A DNA stretch of 33,042 nt, taken from the NCBI GenBank assembly GCA_001897615.1, contig MKTG01000087.1, positions 21,281-54,322 of the forward strand, written 5' to 3'. Within the stretch, counting starts at the first letter, position 1. Every line of letters starts with the position of its first letter. Below, piece after piece: positions 1-8,508 of this stretch. The position numbers and the translations under genes were made by a program. The DNA is from Burkholderiales bacterium 68-10 (GTDB lineage Bacteria > Pseudomonadota > Gammaproteobacteria > Burkholderiales > Burkholderiaceae_C). A model generated the notes under the pieces. It worked only from the letters and a program-made list of their open reading frames with translations, did not search any database and had not been told where the DNA came from.

Positions 1-1
1 C

Positions 2-1345
2 ATGTCCCGCAAAGTCTTCATCAAGACCTTCGGCTGCCAGATGAACGAGTACGACTCGGCCAAGATGGCCGACGTGCTGGGCGCCGCCCAGGGCTACGAG
101 CCCACCGACGACCCCGAGGCGGCCGACCTGATCCTGTTCAACACCTGCTCGGTGCGCGAGAAGGCGCAGGAAAAGGTGTTTTCCGACCTCGGCCGCGTCA
201 AGCACCTGAAGGCCAGGGGCACGCTGATCGGCGTCGGCGGCTGCGTGGCCAGCCAGGAGGGCGAGGCCATCATCCGGCGCGCGCCCTACGTGGACGTGGT
301 GTTCGGCCCGCAGACCCTGCACCGCCTGCCCGAGCTGCTGGCCGAGCGCCAGCGCGCCCAGGCGCCGCAGGTGGACATCCGCTTTCCCGAGATCGAGAAG
401 TTCGACCACCTGCCACCGGCGCGCGTCGAGGGCGCCAGCGCCTTTGTCTCGATCATGGAGGGTTGCTCCAAATACTGCAGCTACTGCGTGGTGCCCTACA
501 CGCGCGGCGAGGAGTTCAGCCGCCCGTTCGACGACGTGCTGACCGAAGTCGCCGGCCTGGCCGACCAGGGCGTCAAGGAAGTCACCCTGCTGGGCCAGAA
601 CGTCAATGCCTACCGCGGGCCGATGGGTGACAGCGGCGAGATCGCCGACTTCGCCCTGCTGATCGAATACGTGGCCGACATCCCCGGCATCGAGCGCATC
701 CGCTACACCACCAGCCACCCCAACGAATTCACCCCGCGCCTGATCGAGGTGTATGGCAAGGTCGACAAGCTGGTCAGCCACCTGCACCTGCCGGTGCAGC
801 ACGGCAGCGACCGCATCCTGATGGCCATGAAGCGGGGCTACACCGCCATGGAATACAAGAGCATCATCCGCAAGCTGCGCGCGGTGCGGCCGGGCCTCAG
901 CCTGTCGAGCGACTTCATCGTCGGCTTTCCGGGCGAGACCGCGCAGGACTTCGACAAGCTGATGAAGCTGATCGAGGACGTGGGCTACGACGCCTCCTTC
1001 AGCTTCATCTTCAGCCCGCGCCCCGGCACGCCGGCGGCCAACCTGCACGACGACACGCCACACGAGGTCAAGCTCCAGCGGCTGCGGCACCTGCAGGCGG
1101 TGGTCGAGCAGCACGTGCGCGCCATCAGTGCCAGCCGCGTGGGCACGCGCCAGCGCATCCTGGTGGAAGGCCCTTCGCGGCGCAACCCGCACGAGCTGAT
1201 GGGCCGCACCGAGTGCAACCGCATCGTCAACTTCGACGCCGGCCTGCGGGGCGCGCGCCTGGTCGGCCAGATGATCGAGGTCGACATCACCGAGGCGCTG
1301 CCGCATTCGCTGCGCGGGCGGGTCGTGCTGGCGGCCGCCGACTGA
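2..1345 (+). CDS. miaB: tRNA-2-methylthio-N6-dimethylallyladenosine synthase MiaB
   Basis: Radical SAM methylthiotransferase that adds a methylthio group to i6A37 of tRNAs reading UNN codons, in the cytoplasm. The 447-aa protein has the full family layout. An N-terminal UPF0004 domain carries the three cysteines of the auxiliary 4Fe-4S cluster (C12 in [11 protein letters not shown]49 in [13 protein letters not shown]81 in GGCVASQEG). The radical SAM motif CSKYCSYC holds C155, C159 and C162. A TRAM-type RNA-binding domain covers about residues 380-445. The length is normal for MiaB. The ATG lies at base 2, so its ribosome site and promoter are outside the window. No gene overlaps it; the next gene on the same strand starts about 170 bp downstream and encodes an unrelated transporter, so a shared operon is possible but not shown. 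Confidence 0.97.
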   Translation: MSRKVFIKTFGCQMNEYDSAKMADVLGAAQGYEPTDDPEAADLILFNTCSVREKAQEKVFSDLGRVKHLKARGTLIGVGGCVASQEGEAIIRRAPYVDVVFGPQTLHRLPELLAERQRAQAPQVDIRFPEIEKFDHLPPARVEGASAFVSIMEGCSKYCSYCVVPYTRGEEFSRPFDDVLTEVAGLADQGVKEVTLLGQNVNAYRGPMGDSGEIADFALLIEYVADIPGIERIRYTTSHPNEFTPRLIEVYGKVDKLVSHLHLPVQHGSDRILMAMKRGYTAMEYKSIIRKLRAVRPGLSLSSDFIVGFPGETAQDFDKLMKLIEDVGYDASFSFIFSPRPGTPAANLHDDTPHEVKLQRLRHLQAVVEQHVRAISASRVGTRQRILVEGPSRRNPHELMGRTECNRIVNFDAGLRGARLVGQMIEVDITEALPHSLRGRVVLAAAD

Positions 1346-1512
1346 TGCGGTTTCTCACTCGACCGCCGCGCCGCATCGCCCGATGACGGCGTGATCCGGC
1401 GGGTGTTACATTGCACGCCAGCGCGCCGGTGCCGGCGCCGGGTTATTCCATAACGACAAGCTGGCGCCGCCGGTCGGGCGGCGCTTTCCACCCCACCGTG
1501 CCGCCCCTGACG

Positions 1513-3057
1513 ATGCCGCCACGCCTCGAACTGACGCACATCAGCAAGCGCTATCCCGGCGTGCTGGCCAACGACGACGTGTCGCTGACCGTGCAGCCGG
1601 GCGAGATCCACGCCGTGCTGGGCGAAAACGGCGCCGGCAAGAGCACGCTGATGAAGATCATCTACGGCGCCGTCAAGCCCGACGCCGGCACGCTGCGCTT
1701 CGACGGCCAGGACGTGCGCATCACCAACCCGCAGCAGGCGCGCCAGCTGGGCATCGCCATGGTGTTCCAGCACTTCAGCCTGTTCGAGACGCTCAGCGTG
1801 GCCGAGAACGTGTGGCTGGGCCTGGACAAGTCGCTGGCGCTGGCCGAGGTGACGCGGCGCATCGCCCAGACCGCCGCCGCCTACGGCCTGGACATCGACC
1901 CGGCACGGCCGGTGCACACCCTGAGCGTGGGCGAGATGCAGCGGGTGGAGATCATCCGCGCCCTGCTGACCGAGCCGCGCCTGCTGATCCTGGACGAGCC
2001 CACCTCGGTGCTGACGCCGCAGGCGGTGGACAAGCTGTTCGTCACCCTGCGCCAGCTGGCGGCCGAAGGCTGCTCCATCCTCTACATCAGCCACAAGCTG
2101 CACGAGATCCGCGCCCTGTGCAGCGCCTGCACGGTGATGCGCGGCGGCCGCGTGACCGGCGTGTGCGACCCGCGTGCCGAGAGCAACGCCTCGCTGTCGC
2201 GCCTGATGATCGGCGCCGAGCCGCCCGCGCTGGCGCACCGCCAGCAGGCCCCGGGCGCCCTGGTGCTGCAGGTCGGCCGGCTGGACCTCAAGCGCGAATC
2301 GCCCTTCGGGGTCGACCTGGTGGACGTGTCGCTGCAGGTGCACGCGGGCGAGGTGGTGGGCATCGCCGGGGTCTCGGGCAACGGCCAGCGCGAGCTGCTG
2401 TATGCGCTGTCGGGCGAGGACCGGCGCGCGCCAGCAGCTTCTATTTCAATAGCAAACCAGCCAGCCGGGCGGCTGCCGCCCAGCCGGCGCCGGGCGCTGG
2501 GGCTGCACTTCGTGCCCGAAGAGCGCCTGGGCCGCGGCGCGGTGCCCGAGATGAGCCTGGCGCACAACCTGTTGCTGACGCGGCGCGAGGCCGTGGGCCC
2601 GCTGGGCTGGCTGCGCACCGGCGCGCTGCGGGCGCAGGCGCAGGCCATCATCGAGCGCTTTCGCGTCAAGGCCGCCGGGCCGCAGGCGCCGGCGCGCTCG
2701 CTGTCGGGCGGCAACCTGCAGAAGTTCATCATGGGACGCGAGATCGACGCCCGGCCGCGGCTGCTGATCGTCTCGCAGCCGACCTGGGGCGTGGACGTGG
2801 GCGCGGCGGCGCAGATCCGCGGCGAGCTGCTGGCGCTGCGCGACGCCGGCTGCGCGGTGCTGGTGGTGAGCGAGGAGCTGGACGAGCTGTTCGAGCTGTG
2901 CGATCGCCTGCACGTGATCGCCAAGGGCCGGCTGTCGCCGGCCATCGCGCGCCAGGACGCCACGGTCGAGCGCATCGGCGAATGGATGAGCGGGCTGTGG
3001 CACGGCGACGTGCAGCAGCACCTGTCGCGCATGGAGGCCGGCCATGTGGCGGCTTGA
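1513..3057 (+). CDS. BMP-family nucleoside/purine ABC transporter, duplicated ATPase
   Basis: ATP-hydrolysing subunit of a sugar/nucleoside-type ABC importer (RbsA/MglA architecture, YufO/NupO-like), at the inner face of the membrane. The 514-aa protein holds two ABC domains. The first is canonical: Walker A GENGAGKST (37-45), signature LSVGE (137-141), Walker B LLILDEP (157-163). The second, from about 250, has a degenerate Walker A (GVSGNGQRE, no lysine) but a good signature (LSGGN), as usual for this family. The ATG at 1513 starts just ahead of the first conserved residues; the frame stays open upstream to a TTG at 1411, but that extension (35 residues low in homology signals) looks non-coding. 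The gene overlaps the first permease by 14 bp. Residues about 306-316 (RAPAASISIAN) are encoded by an antisense copy of the dispersed repeat, an unusual in-frame feature. Confidence 0.93.
   Translation: MPPRLELTHISKRYPGVLANDDVSLTVQPGEIHAVLGENGAGKSTLMKIIYGAVKPDAGTLRFDGQDVRITNPQQARQLGIAMVFQHFSLFETLSVAENVWLGLDKSLALAEVTRRIAQTAAAYGLDIDPARPVHTLSVGEMQRVEIIRALLTEPRLLILDEPTSVLTPQAVDKLFVTLRQLAAEGCSILYISHKLHEIRALCSACTVMRGGRVTGVCDPRAESNASLSRLMIGAEPPALAHRQQAPGALVLQVGRLDLKRESPFGVDLVDVSLQVHAGEVVGIAGVSGNGQRELLYALSGEDRRAPAASISIANQPAGRLPPSRRRALGLHFVPEERLGRGAVPEMSLAHNLLLTRREAVGPLGWLRTGALRAQAQAIIERFRVKAAGPQAPARSLSGGNLQKFIMGREIDARPRLLIVSQPTWGVDVGAAAQIRGELLALRDAGCAVLVVSEELDELFELCDRLHVIAKGRLSPAIARQDATVERIGEWMSGLWHGDVQQHLSRMEAGHVAA
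2425..2457 (-). repeat. Dispersed repeat, copy F (inside the ABC ATPase gene)
   Basis: On the minus strand GTTTGCTATTGAAATAGAAG followed by CTGCTGGCGCGCG. It is antisense to the ATPase gene and read as GCA GCT TCT in its frame. The AT-rich lead-in stands out in the GC-rich gene. Confidence 0.75.
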
Positions 3058-4108
3058 ACCGCGCCCCGCGCCCTCGCGCGCCTGGACCTGGGGCTCGCCG
3101 CTGCTGGCGCTGAGCATCACCGTGCTGATCGGCGTCATGCTGTTCGTGGTGCTGGGCAAGGACCCGGTGCGCGGCCTGTCGGCGTTCTTCTGGGAGCCGG
3201 TGAGGTCGGCCTACGCGCTGGGCGAGCTGAGCATCAAGGCCACGCCGCTGCTGCTGATCGCGCTGGGGCTGGCGGTGTGCTTTCGCTCCAACGTCTGGAA
3301 CATCGGCGCCGAGGGCCAGTTCATCATCGGCGCCGTCGCCGCCGGCGGCGTGGCGCTGCTGGCCGACCAGCACACCGGGCGCTGGATCGTCGGCGCGGTG
3401 CTGCTGGCCGGCGTGCTGGGCGGCATGGCCTGGGCGGCCATCACGGCCTTTCTGCGCGACCGCTTCAACGCCGGCGAGATCCTGGTCAGCCTGATGCTGG
3501 TGTACGTGGCCATCCAGCTGCTGGGCTATCTGGTCTACGGGCCGTGGAAGGACCCGGCGGGCTACAACTTTCCGCAGACGCGCGGCTTCGAGGCGGTGGC
3601 GCAGATCCCGCGCCTGCTGGCGGGCTCGCGCGCGCACATCGGCGTGCTGATCGCGCTGGGCGGCGCGGCGCTGCTGTGGGTCTACCTGTTTCGCACCCGC
3701 GGCGGCTTTGCCCAGCAGGTGGGCGGGCTGGCGCCGGCGGCGGCGCGCTACGCGGGCTTTTCGTCGCGCCGCGCGCTGTGGACGGCGCTGCTGGTGTCCG
3801 GCGGCACGGCCGGGCTGGCCGGCGCGCTGGAGGTGGCCGGGCCGCTGCGCCAGCTGACGCCGCACGTGCCGGCGGGCTACGGCTTTGCCGCCATCATCGT
3901 CGCCTTCGTCGGCCGGCTGCACCCCTTCGGCATGGTGCTGGCGGCGATCCTGATGAGCATGTTCTACATCGGCGGCGAGCTGGCGCAGTCGCGCCTGGGG
4001 CTGCCCAAGTCGCTGACCGGCGTGTTCCAGGGGCTGCTGCTGTTCACGCTGCTGGCCTGCGACGTGCTGGTCAACTACCGCCTGCGCCGCACCGGAGGAA
4101 GCCGCTGA
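3044..4108 (+). CDS. BMP-family ABC transporter permease 1
   Basis: Inner-membrane permease of the BPD_transp_2 type, forming the transmembrane channel with the product of the next gene. The 354-aa protein has a short cytoplasmic N-terminus and about eight to ten hydrophobic segments. It contains the family-typical stretches NVWNIGAEGQFIIG and NAGEILVSLML, close to those in nucleoside uptake permeases such as NupP/YufP. The start ATG lies inside the end of the ATPase gene (14-bp overlap), which indicates translational coupling, and its TGA overlaps the next ATG by one base. Substrate is inferred from family membership (purine nucleosides or purines); the sequence alone does not fix it. Confidence 0.93.
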   Translation: MWRLEPRPAPSRAWTWGSPLLALSITVLIGVMLFVVLGKDPVRGLSAFFWEPVRSAYALGELSIKATPLLLIALGLAVCFRSNVWNIGAEGQFIIGAVAAGGVALLADQHTGRWIVGAVLLAGVLGGMAWAAITAFLRDRFNAGEILVSLMLVYVAIQLLGYLVYGPWKDPAGYNFPQTRGFEAVAQIPRLLAGSRAHIGVLIALGGAALLWVYLFRTRGGFAQQVGGLAPAAARYAGFSSRRALWTALLVSGGTAGLAGALEVAGPLRQLTPHVPAGYGFAAIIVAFVGRLHPFGMVLAAILMSMFYIGGELAQSRLGLPKSLTGVFQGLLLFTLLACDVLVNYRLRRTGGSR

Positions 4109-5028
4109 TGGACGCCTACGCCCTGCTGCTGGCCGCGACGCTGAACGCCGGCACGGTGCTGGCGATCGCCGCGCTGGGCCTGCTGATCAACGAAAAGGCC
4201 GGCATCGTCAACCTGGGGGCCGAGGGCCTCATGCTGTGCGCGGCCATCGCCGGCTTCGCCACCGTGGTGCACAGCGGCAGCGACTGGCTGGGCTTTGCCG
4301 CCGGCATGGCCGCCGGCGCGCTGCTGTCGGCGATCTTCGGCTGGCTGGTGATCTGGCTGAACACCAACCAGTACGCCACCGGGCTGGCGCTGTCGATGTT
4401 CGGCGTCGGCTTCTCGGCCTTCGTGGGCATTGGCCACGTGCAGGCGCAACTGCCGCAGCGGCCCCAGTTCAACTGGCTGGGTCTGGGCGAGCTGCCGGTC
4501 ATCGGGCCGGCGCTGCTGCGCCACCACCCGCTGGTGTACGGCACCATGCTGCTGGCGGCCGCGCTGATCTGGTTCCTGTACCGCACGCGCGGCGGGCTGG
4601 TGCTGCGCTCGGTGGGCGAATCGCCCGAATCGGCGCACGCGCTGGGCTACCCGGTGCGGCGCATCCGCCTGCTGGCGGTGGTGGCCGGCGGCGCGCTGTG
4701 CGGGCTGGCCGGCGCCTACCTGTCGGTGATCTACACCCCGCTGTGGGTCGAAGGCATGGTGGCCGGCAAGGGCTGGATCGCGCTGGCGCTGACCACCTTT
4801 GCCACCTGGCGGCCGGCGCGCGTGCTGCTGGGCGCCTACCTGTTCGGCGGCGTGACCATGCTGCAATTTCACCTGCAGGGCCAGGGCGTGCAGGTGCCCA
4901 GCCAGTTCCTGACCATGCTGCCCTACCTGGCCACCATCGTGGTGCTGGCGCTGATCTCGCGCAACCCGACCTGGATCCGCGTCAACATGCCGGCCTCGCT
5001 GGGCAAACCCTTCTACCCGGGGGCGTGA
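4108..5028 (+). CDS. BMP-family ABC transporter permease 2
   Basis: Second transmembrane subunit of the importer, 306 aa with about eight hydrophobic helices. The segment INEKAGIVNLGAEGLML near residues 28-44 is the hallmark of this permease group (NupQ/YufQ-like). Its ATG overlaps the stop of permease 1 (TGATG at 4106-4110), and a good ribosome site GGAGGAA lies at 4093-4099 inside the preceding gene, so the two permeases are translationally coupled. A 222-bp gap separates it from the binding protein gene, in which a repeat copy and a possible separate promoter lie. Confidence 0.93.
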   Translation: MDAYALLLAATLNAGTVLAIAALGLLINEKAGIVNLGAEGLMLCAAIAGFATVVHSGSDWLGFAAGMAAGALLSAIFGWLVIWLNTNQYATGLALSMFGVGFSAFVGIGHVQAQLPQRPQFNWLGLGELPVIGPALLRHHPLVYGTMLLAAALIWFLYRTRGGLVLRSVGESPESAHALGYPVRRIRLLAVVAGGALCGLAGAYLSVIYTPLWVEGMVAGKGWIALALTTFATWRPARVLLGAYLFGGVTMLQFHLQGQGVQVPSQFLTMLPYLATIVVLALISRNPTWIRVNMPASLGKPFYPGA

Positions 5029-5100
5029 TGGCCGCCCGCCGCGGCGGCGCCCGCATCCCGGATCGATGGCGACGCACGGTCACCGGCACCCATAACTCAC

Positions 5101-5147
5101 AAAACGATAGCTACCAGCGCTGTCTGGACGGGCGCAAAAACCGTTTT
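5101..5147 (+). repeat. Dispersed repeat, copy D
   Basis: Divergent copy of the dispersed ATAGCTGCTGGCGC-type repeat: AAAACGATAGCTACCAGCGC followed by a GGACGGGCGC tail and an AAAAACCGTTTTT palindrome. It sits between the second permease and the BMP lipoprotein gene. The AT-rich lead-in, the TAGCT core and the GGGCGC tail match the other copies; the core has CTACCAGCGC in place of CTGCTGGCGC. Confidence 0.65.
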
Positions 5148-5250
5148 TCATTCACAAATCAGGGCGACGCCGGCGCGGTGCGCGTGGCGGCGCGTCCCGC
5201 ATAATCGACCACTTGTTCTTTTTTTCACCCACCCTCAGGAGGTTCTCCCC

Positions 5251-6408
5251 GTGCTCGATCCGAAAAAACGCTCCCTGCTGAAACTGGCCGCCCTGGCCGC
5301 CGCCGCCAGCACGCTGGTGGCCTGCGGCAAGAAGGAGGAGCCGGCGCCCGTGCCTGCACCCGCGCCGGCCGCCGCCCCCGCCGCGGCCAAGCCCGAGCCG
5401 CTGAAGATCGCCTTCGCCTACATCGGCCCGGTGGGGGACGGCGGATGGACCTTCGCGCACGACAACGCGCGCAAGGCGGTCGAGAAGGAATTCGGCGACC
5501 GCGTGGTCACCAGCTTTGTCGAGAGCGTGCCCGAGAGCGCCGACGCCGAGCGCGTGATCCGCGACATGGTGGGCCAGGGCAACAAGCTGATCTTCGGCAC
5601 CACCTTCGGCTACATGGAGTCGATGGTCAAGATCGCCGCCGACCACCCGGAGGTGAAGTTCGAGCACGCCACCGGCTACAAGACCGCGCCCAACCTGCGC
5701 ACCTATGACAGCCGCACCTACGAGGGCGCCTACATGGCCGGCGTGATTGCCGGCAGGATGACGCAGTCCAACGTGCTGGGCGTGGTCGCCTCGGTGCCGA
5801 TCCCCGAGGTGCTGCGCAACCTCAACAGCTTCACCCTGGGCGCGCAAAGCACCAACCCGAAGATCACCACCAAGGTGGTGTGGGTCAACGACTGGTTCAA
5901 CCCGCCCAAGGAGACCGAGGCCGCCACCGCCCTGATCAACGCCGGCGCCGACGTGCTGTTCCAGAACACCGACTCGCCCGCCGTGCTGAAGACCGCGCAG
6001 GAAAAAGGCAAGCGCGCCTTCGGCTGGGACAGCGACATGACCGCCTACGGCCCCAAGGCGCACCTGGGCTCGGCCATCATCAACTGGGCGCCCTACTACA
6101 TCAAGGCCGTGGGCGAGGCGCTGGACGGCAAGTGGAGCACCGGCCAGGCCTGGTGGGGCGTCAAGGAAGGCGCGATCGACCTGGTGTCGCTGGCCGAGGA
6201 CGTGCCGGCCGACGCCAAGGCCAAGCTGGAAGAAGTCAAGGCGGGCCTGAAGGCCGGCACCTTCCCGATCTGGAAGGGCCCGATCAGCGACAACACCGGC
6301 AAGGAAGTGCTGGCCGCCGACCAGGTGGCGGACGACAAGTTCCTCTCCGGCATCAACTTCTACGTCAAGGGCGTGGAAGGCAAGGTGCCGGGCGGCGAGA
6401 AGAAGTAA
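5251..6408 (+). CDS. BMP family lipoprotein, substrate-binding protein of ABC importer
   Basis: Periplasmic, lipid-anchored binding protein of the Bmp/PnrA (Med) family, which in characterised members binds purine nucleosides. The 385-aa precursor has a basic N-terminus (DPKKRSLLK), a short hydrophobic signal and a lipobox TLVAC with the acylated cysteine at residue 25. An Ala/Pro-rich linker (about 31-48) tethers the domain, and a Bmp domain runs from about 50 to the end (IAFAYIGPVGDGGWTFAHDNAR at the start of the fold). Translation starts at GTG, fixed by a strong site AGGAGG at 5237-5242. The gene is the last of the importer cluster and is followed by a clear terminator. A CATAAT box at 5200-5205 could be a -10 for separate, higher expression of the binding protein, but the matching -35 is poor. 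Confidence 0.93.
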   Translation: MLDPKKRSLLKLAALAAAASTLVACGKKEEPAPVPAPAPAAAPAAAKPEPLKIAFAYIGPVGDGGWTFAHDNARKAVEKEFGDRVVTSFVESVPESADAERVIRDMVGQGNKLIFGTTFGYMESMVKIAADHPEVKFEHATGYKTAPNLRTYDSRTYEGAYMAGVIAGRMTQSNVLGVVASVPIPEVLRNLNSFTLGAQSTNPKITTKVVWVNDWFNPPKETEAATALINAGADVLFQNTDSPAVLKTAQEKGKRAFGWDSDMTAYGPKAHLGSAIINWAPYYIKAVGEALDGKWSTGQAWWGVKEGAIDLVSLAEDVPADAKAKLEEVKAGLKAGTFPIWKGPISDNTGKEVLAADQVADDKFLSGINFYVKGVEGKVPGGEKK

Positions 6409-6428
6409 GCACCGCGCCGCAGGCAAGC

Positions 6429-6456
6429 AGCCGCGCCTTCGGGCGCGGCTTTTTTG
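6429..6456 (+). terminator. Rho-independent terminator after BMP lipoprotein gene
   Basis: Stem AGCCGCGCC / GGCGCGGCT with a TTCG tetraloop followed by six T (6450-6455). It lies 21 bp after the lipoprotein stop and closes the importer cluster. Confidence 0.88.
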
Positions 6457-6490
6457 TGGCTGGACGGGGTTCCGGAGCCCGTCCGGTTAG

Positions 6491-6531
6491 CTACACTAAA
6501 CGTAGCTGCTGGCGCTGACTCCGTCTGGGCC
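6491..6531 (+). repeat. Dispersed repeat, copy E
   Basis: CTACACTAAACGTAGCTGCT followed by GGCGCTGACTCCGTCTGGGCC. It has the CTAC start, AT-rich lead-in and GTAGCTGCTGGCGC core of the family. It ends 7 bp before the 8-bp target duplication of the MITE, so the two elements are adjacent but distinct. Confidence 0.8.
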
Positions 6532-6545
6532 ACACCCCGATGGGA

Positions 6546-6799
6546 GGCTCTTCTCGCGAATGATGGTGAGACACTCAATCAGTGCCGTATCGCGACATGC
6601 CCCACGAGAAAAATGAACAGCCATCCGCAGAGGACGCCAAGGATTCGCAGAGGACGCCAAGAAAACCGATGGATCTTCTGGCTTTCTGCGTCCTCTGCGA
6701 AATCTCCGCGTCCTCTGCGTTCGGAGGTTGGCGGTTTCCAATAAGCGACCATTCGAAGGCTTGTCTCGCAGGCCTTCACCATCATTCGCGAGAAGAGCC
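6546..6799. mobile_element. 254-bp MITE with 23-bp terminal inverted repeats and 8-bp target duplication
   Basis: Bases 6546-6568 and 6777-6799 form a perfect 23-bp terminal inverted repeat starting GGCTCTTCTCGCG. Immediately outside each end stands the same 8-bp direct repeat CGATGGGA (6538-6545 and 6800-6807), which is the target duplication. The interior has no convincing ORF; it is mostly a second, nested hairpin (6626-6719). Ends beginning GGCTCTTC with an 8-bp duplication resemble the ISL3 transposase family as I remember it, so this is inferred to be a non-autonomous ISL3-type derivative that depends on a transposase encoded elsewhere. The insertion lies just beyond the stop codon of the dsbA-like gene (6811). 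Confidence 0.85.
6626..6719. repeat. Nested hairpin of 20-bp-period arms inside the MITE
   Basis: Left arm (6626-6664) holds CGCAGAGGACGC twice with a 20-bp period (6626, 6646); right arm (6683-6719) is its inverted copy, giving a stem of about 37 bp with a loop near 6665-6682. The design, including the period, matches the hairpin at 25102-25207. Confidence 0.8.
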
Positions 6800-6810
6800 C
6801 GATGGGATGG

Positions 6811-7473
6811 TCAATCGCTCAAGCCCCCGGCCGCCAGCTGGCGCAACGCCTGCTCGAACACCTCGGGCGGCTGGCCGCCGCTGATCAGGTGGCGGCGGTT
6901 GAGGATCACCGCCGGCACCGACTGGATGCCGGCGTCCTGCCACTGGCGCTCGGCCTGGCGCACCTCGGCGGCAAATTCATCGCCGGCCAGAATCTGCGCC
7001 GCCAGCGCCTCGTCCAGCCCGGCCTGCCGCACGCAGGCCAGCAGCACGGCGTCGTGGTCGACCCGCTCGGCGTGGCCGTGGTAGGCCTGCAGCAGCGCCC
7101 GCTTGAGCGCCAGTTGCGGCGCCTGGCCCTGCTGGCCCGCCCAGTGCAGCAGGCGGTGCGCGTTGAAGGTGTTGACGATGCGCCCGCGCCCGTCGGGATG
7201 GAAGGCAAAGCCCACCGCCGCGCCGCGCTCGGCGATGGCGGCGCGGATCTGCGCCTGCTGCGCCAGGCTGGAGCCGTACTTGCGCGTCAGGTGCTCGCCG
7301 ATGTCCTCGCCCTCGGGCGGCATGCCGGGGTTGAGCTCGAAGGGCTGAAAGCGCAGCGTCGGCTGCACCACGTCCTGGCAGCGCACCAGCGCCTGTTGCA
7401 GCGCCGCCAGACCGACCGCGCACCAGGGGCAGGCGATGTCGGACACAAAATCAATCTCGATCGACGTGGGCAT
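6811..7473 (-). CDS. DsbA family (FrnE-like) thiol oxidoreductase
   Basis: Thioredoxin-fold protein of the DsbA/FrnE group, 220 aa. The first strand (IEIDFVSDIACPWC) leads straight into a CPWC active-site motif at residues 15-18, and the typical helical insert and C-terminal segment (SVPAVILNRRHLISGGQPPEVF, with the cis-proline site in SVPAV) are present. There is no signal peptide, so unlike periplasmic DsbA this is probably a cytoplasmic disulfide oxidoreductase or isomerase; the physiological substrate is unknown. The ATG is preceded by AGGA at good spacing. The MITE sits 11 bp beyond its stop, and copy A of the dispersed repeat lies 16 bp upstream of its start, so the gene is bracketed by repeats. 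It is otherwise monocistronic. Confidence 0.9.
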   Translation of the reverse strand: MPTSIEIDFVSDIACPWCAVGLAALQQALVRCQDVVQPTLRFQPFELNPGMPPEGEDIGEHLTRKYGSSLAQQAQIRAAIAERGAAVGFAFHPDGRGRIVNTFNAHRLLHWAGQQGQAPQLALKRALLQAYHGHAERVDHDAVLLACVRQAGLDEALAAQILAGDEFAAEVRQAERQWQDAGIQSVPAVILNRRHLISGGQPPEVFEQALRQLAAGGLSD

Positions 7474-7488
7474 GAAAGTCCTTCAATC

Positions 7489-7530
7489 ACTACAAATTAA
7501 ATAGCTGCTGGCGCTTGCCTGTTGGGCGCC
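7489..7530 (+). repeat. Dispersed repeat, copy A
   Basis: One of the best copies: ACTACAAATTAAATAGCTGC, then TGGCGCTTGCCTGTTGGGCGCC. It lies immediately upstream of the dsbA-like gene, in the space where its promoter would be expected. Confidence 0.88.
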
Positions 7531-7590
7531 AGACCCAGAAATCGCCAGAACCACACGCGCCGGCCGCGACGGCGCTGCCGGCACGACGGT

Positions 7591-7610
7591 TTCGCGACCT
7601 TCGCGTCCGG
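7591..7610. repeat. Solitary half-arm of the 20-bp-period hairpin family
   Basis: TTCGCGACCTTCGCGTCCGG matches 19 of 20 bases of the right arm of the hairpin upstream of folP (25188-25207), and both are followed by CTG. No partner arm is visible nearby, so it looks like a decayed or partial copy. Confidence 0.6.
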
Positions 7611-7635
7611 CTGCCGGTGTTGGGCCCGCGTGCCA

Positions 7636-8508
7636 TCACTCCTCCAGCGCCCGCCGCAGCGCCGCGTCAAACGCCTCGGGCGCCTCGAACTGCACCCAGT
7701 GGCCCGCGCCCTCGATCAGCTGCAGGCCGCGAAAATCGGGCGCGCGGCGGGCAAATTCGCCCGCCAGCGCGTGGATGTACTGGCGGTAGATCGCATCATG
7801 CACGCCGTAGATCGCATGCACCGGGCACGCCAGCCGCGGCAGGCGGCGCGCCAGGATGTCGGTGTGCGCCAGCCGCCGGCGCGGCAGGCGGTCGCGCTGC
7901 ACGTTGGCGATGTGCAGCTCCAGTGCCAGGCCGTCGATGAGCGCCGGGTCGTGCAGCATCAGCACGGCCAGGTTGTGGCGGTGCACCTCGGCCTGCGCCT
8001 CGGGCGTCTTCAGGTGGCGCCAGGCGCGCAATTCGAACTGCCGCTGCGGCACCAGCCCCATGGCCGGCGCGCCCACCAGCACCAGCTTGCGTGCCAGCGC
8101 CGGGTGCTCGGCCAGCAGCAGCCCGGCCGTCAGCCCGCCCAGCGAAAACCCCACCAGATCGACCGGCTCGCCGCCCAGCAGCGCGCCCAGGCCGGCGGCC
8201 AGCGGCGCCACCATGGCGTCGGCGTCGGTGCCGCCCGGCGGAGGGGCGGAATCGCCAAAGCCCGGCAAATCCGCCGCCAGCACCTGCCGGCCGGCATCCA
8301 GCAGCGGCCCGATGTTGCGCACCCAGTGCGTCCACGAGCCGCTGCCGCCATGCAACAGCACCACCGGCGGCTCGCCCGCCCGGCGCTCGCCCCACACATG
8401 CCACACCAGATCGCCCTGCCCGCCCGGCGTGGCCAGGCGCCGGCCCCGCGCCAGGCGCTCGCGCTGGGCCAGGGGCAGCAGGGATGGGGGATCAGCAAAG
8501 AAGGACAT
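7636..8508 (-). CDS. Alpha/beta fold hydrolase
   Basis: Cytoplasmic alpha/beta hydrolase, 290 aa. It shows the oxyanion-loop motif HGGSGSWTHW (53-62), the nucleophile elbow GFSLGG with Ser122, a likely acid in IYGVHDAIY and the catalytic histidine in GAGHWVQFE near the C-terminus, so the triad is complete. It resembles MhpC/BphD-like or generic esterase hydrolases; the substrate cannot be read from the sequence. The ATG at 8508 was chosen because the fold starts right after it. The frame stays open for a further 113 codons upstream, but those encode an IS110 transposase fragment and unrelated residues. No clear ribosome site precedes the ATG. The gene is transcribed in the same direction as the dsbA-like gene, 162 bp away with a repeat copy between them. 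Confidence 0.88.
   Translation of the reverse strand: MSFFADPPSLLPLAQRERLARGRRLATPGGQGDLVWHVWGERRAGEPPVVLLHGGSGSWTHWVRNIGPLLDAGRQVLAADLPGFGDSAPPPGGTDADAMVAPLAAGLGALLGGEPVDLVGFSLGGLTAGLLLAEHPALARKLVLVGAPAMGLVPQRQFELRAWRHLKTPEAQAEVHRHNLAVLMLHDPALIDGLALELHIANVQRDRLPRRRLAHTDILARRLPRLACPVHAIYGVHDAIYRQYIHALAGEFARRAPDFRGLQLIEGAGHWVQFEAPEAFDAALRRALEE

Noticed and set aside
1411-1512. N-terminal extension of the ABC ATPase from TTG 1411
   Set aside because: The extra 34 residues are unlike the family and the fold starts right after ATG 1513.
2729-3922. Long minus-strand open frame opposite the ABC permease
   Set aside because: Biased, Arg/Gln/His-rich translation without domain signals; the plus-strand genes are well supported.
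3100-5000. Many CTGCTGGCGCTG strings in membrane proteins that resemble the repeat core
   Set aside because: These are Leu-Leu-Ala-Leu codons; they lack the AT-rich lead-in and CTAC start, so they were not counted as repeat copies.
1812-5204. Several long plus-strand frames in alternative phases of the importer genes
   Set aside because: Arg/Ala/Gly-rich shadows overlapping genes with clear motifs in another phase.
5200-5205. CATAAT as a firm promoter of the BMP lipoprotein gene
   Set aside because: The only -35 candidate at correct spacing (GTGCGC or GGTGCG) is weak, so it was mentioned but not listed as a site.
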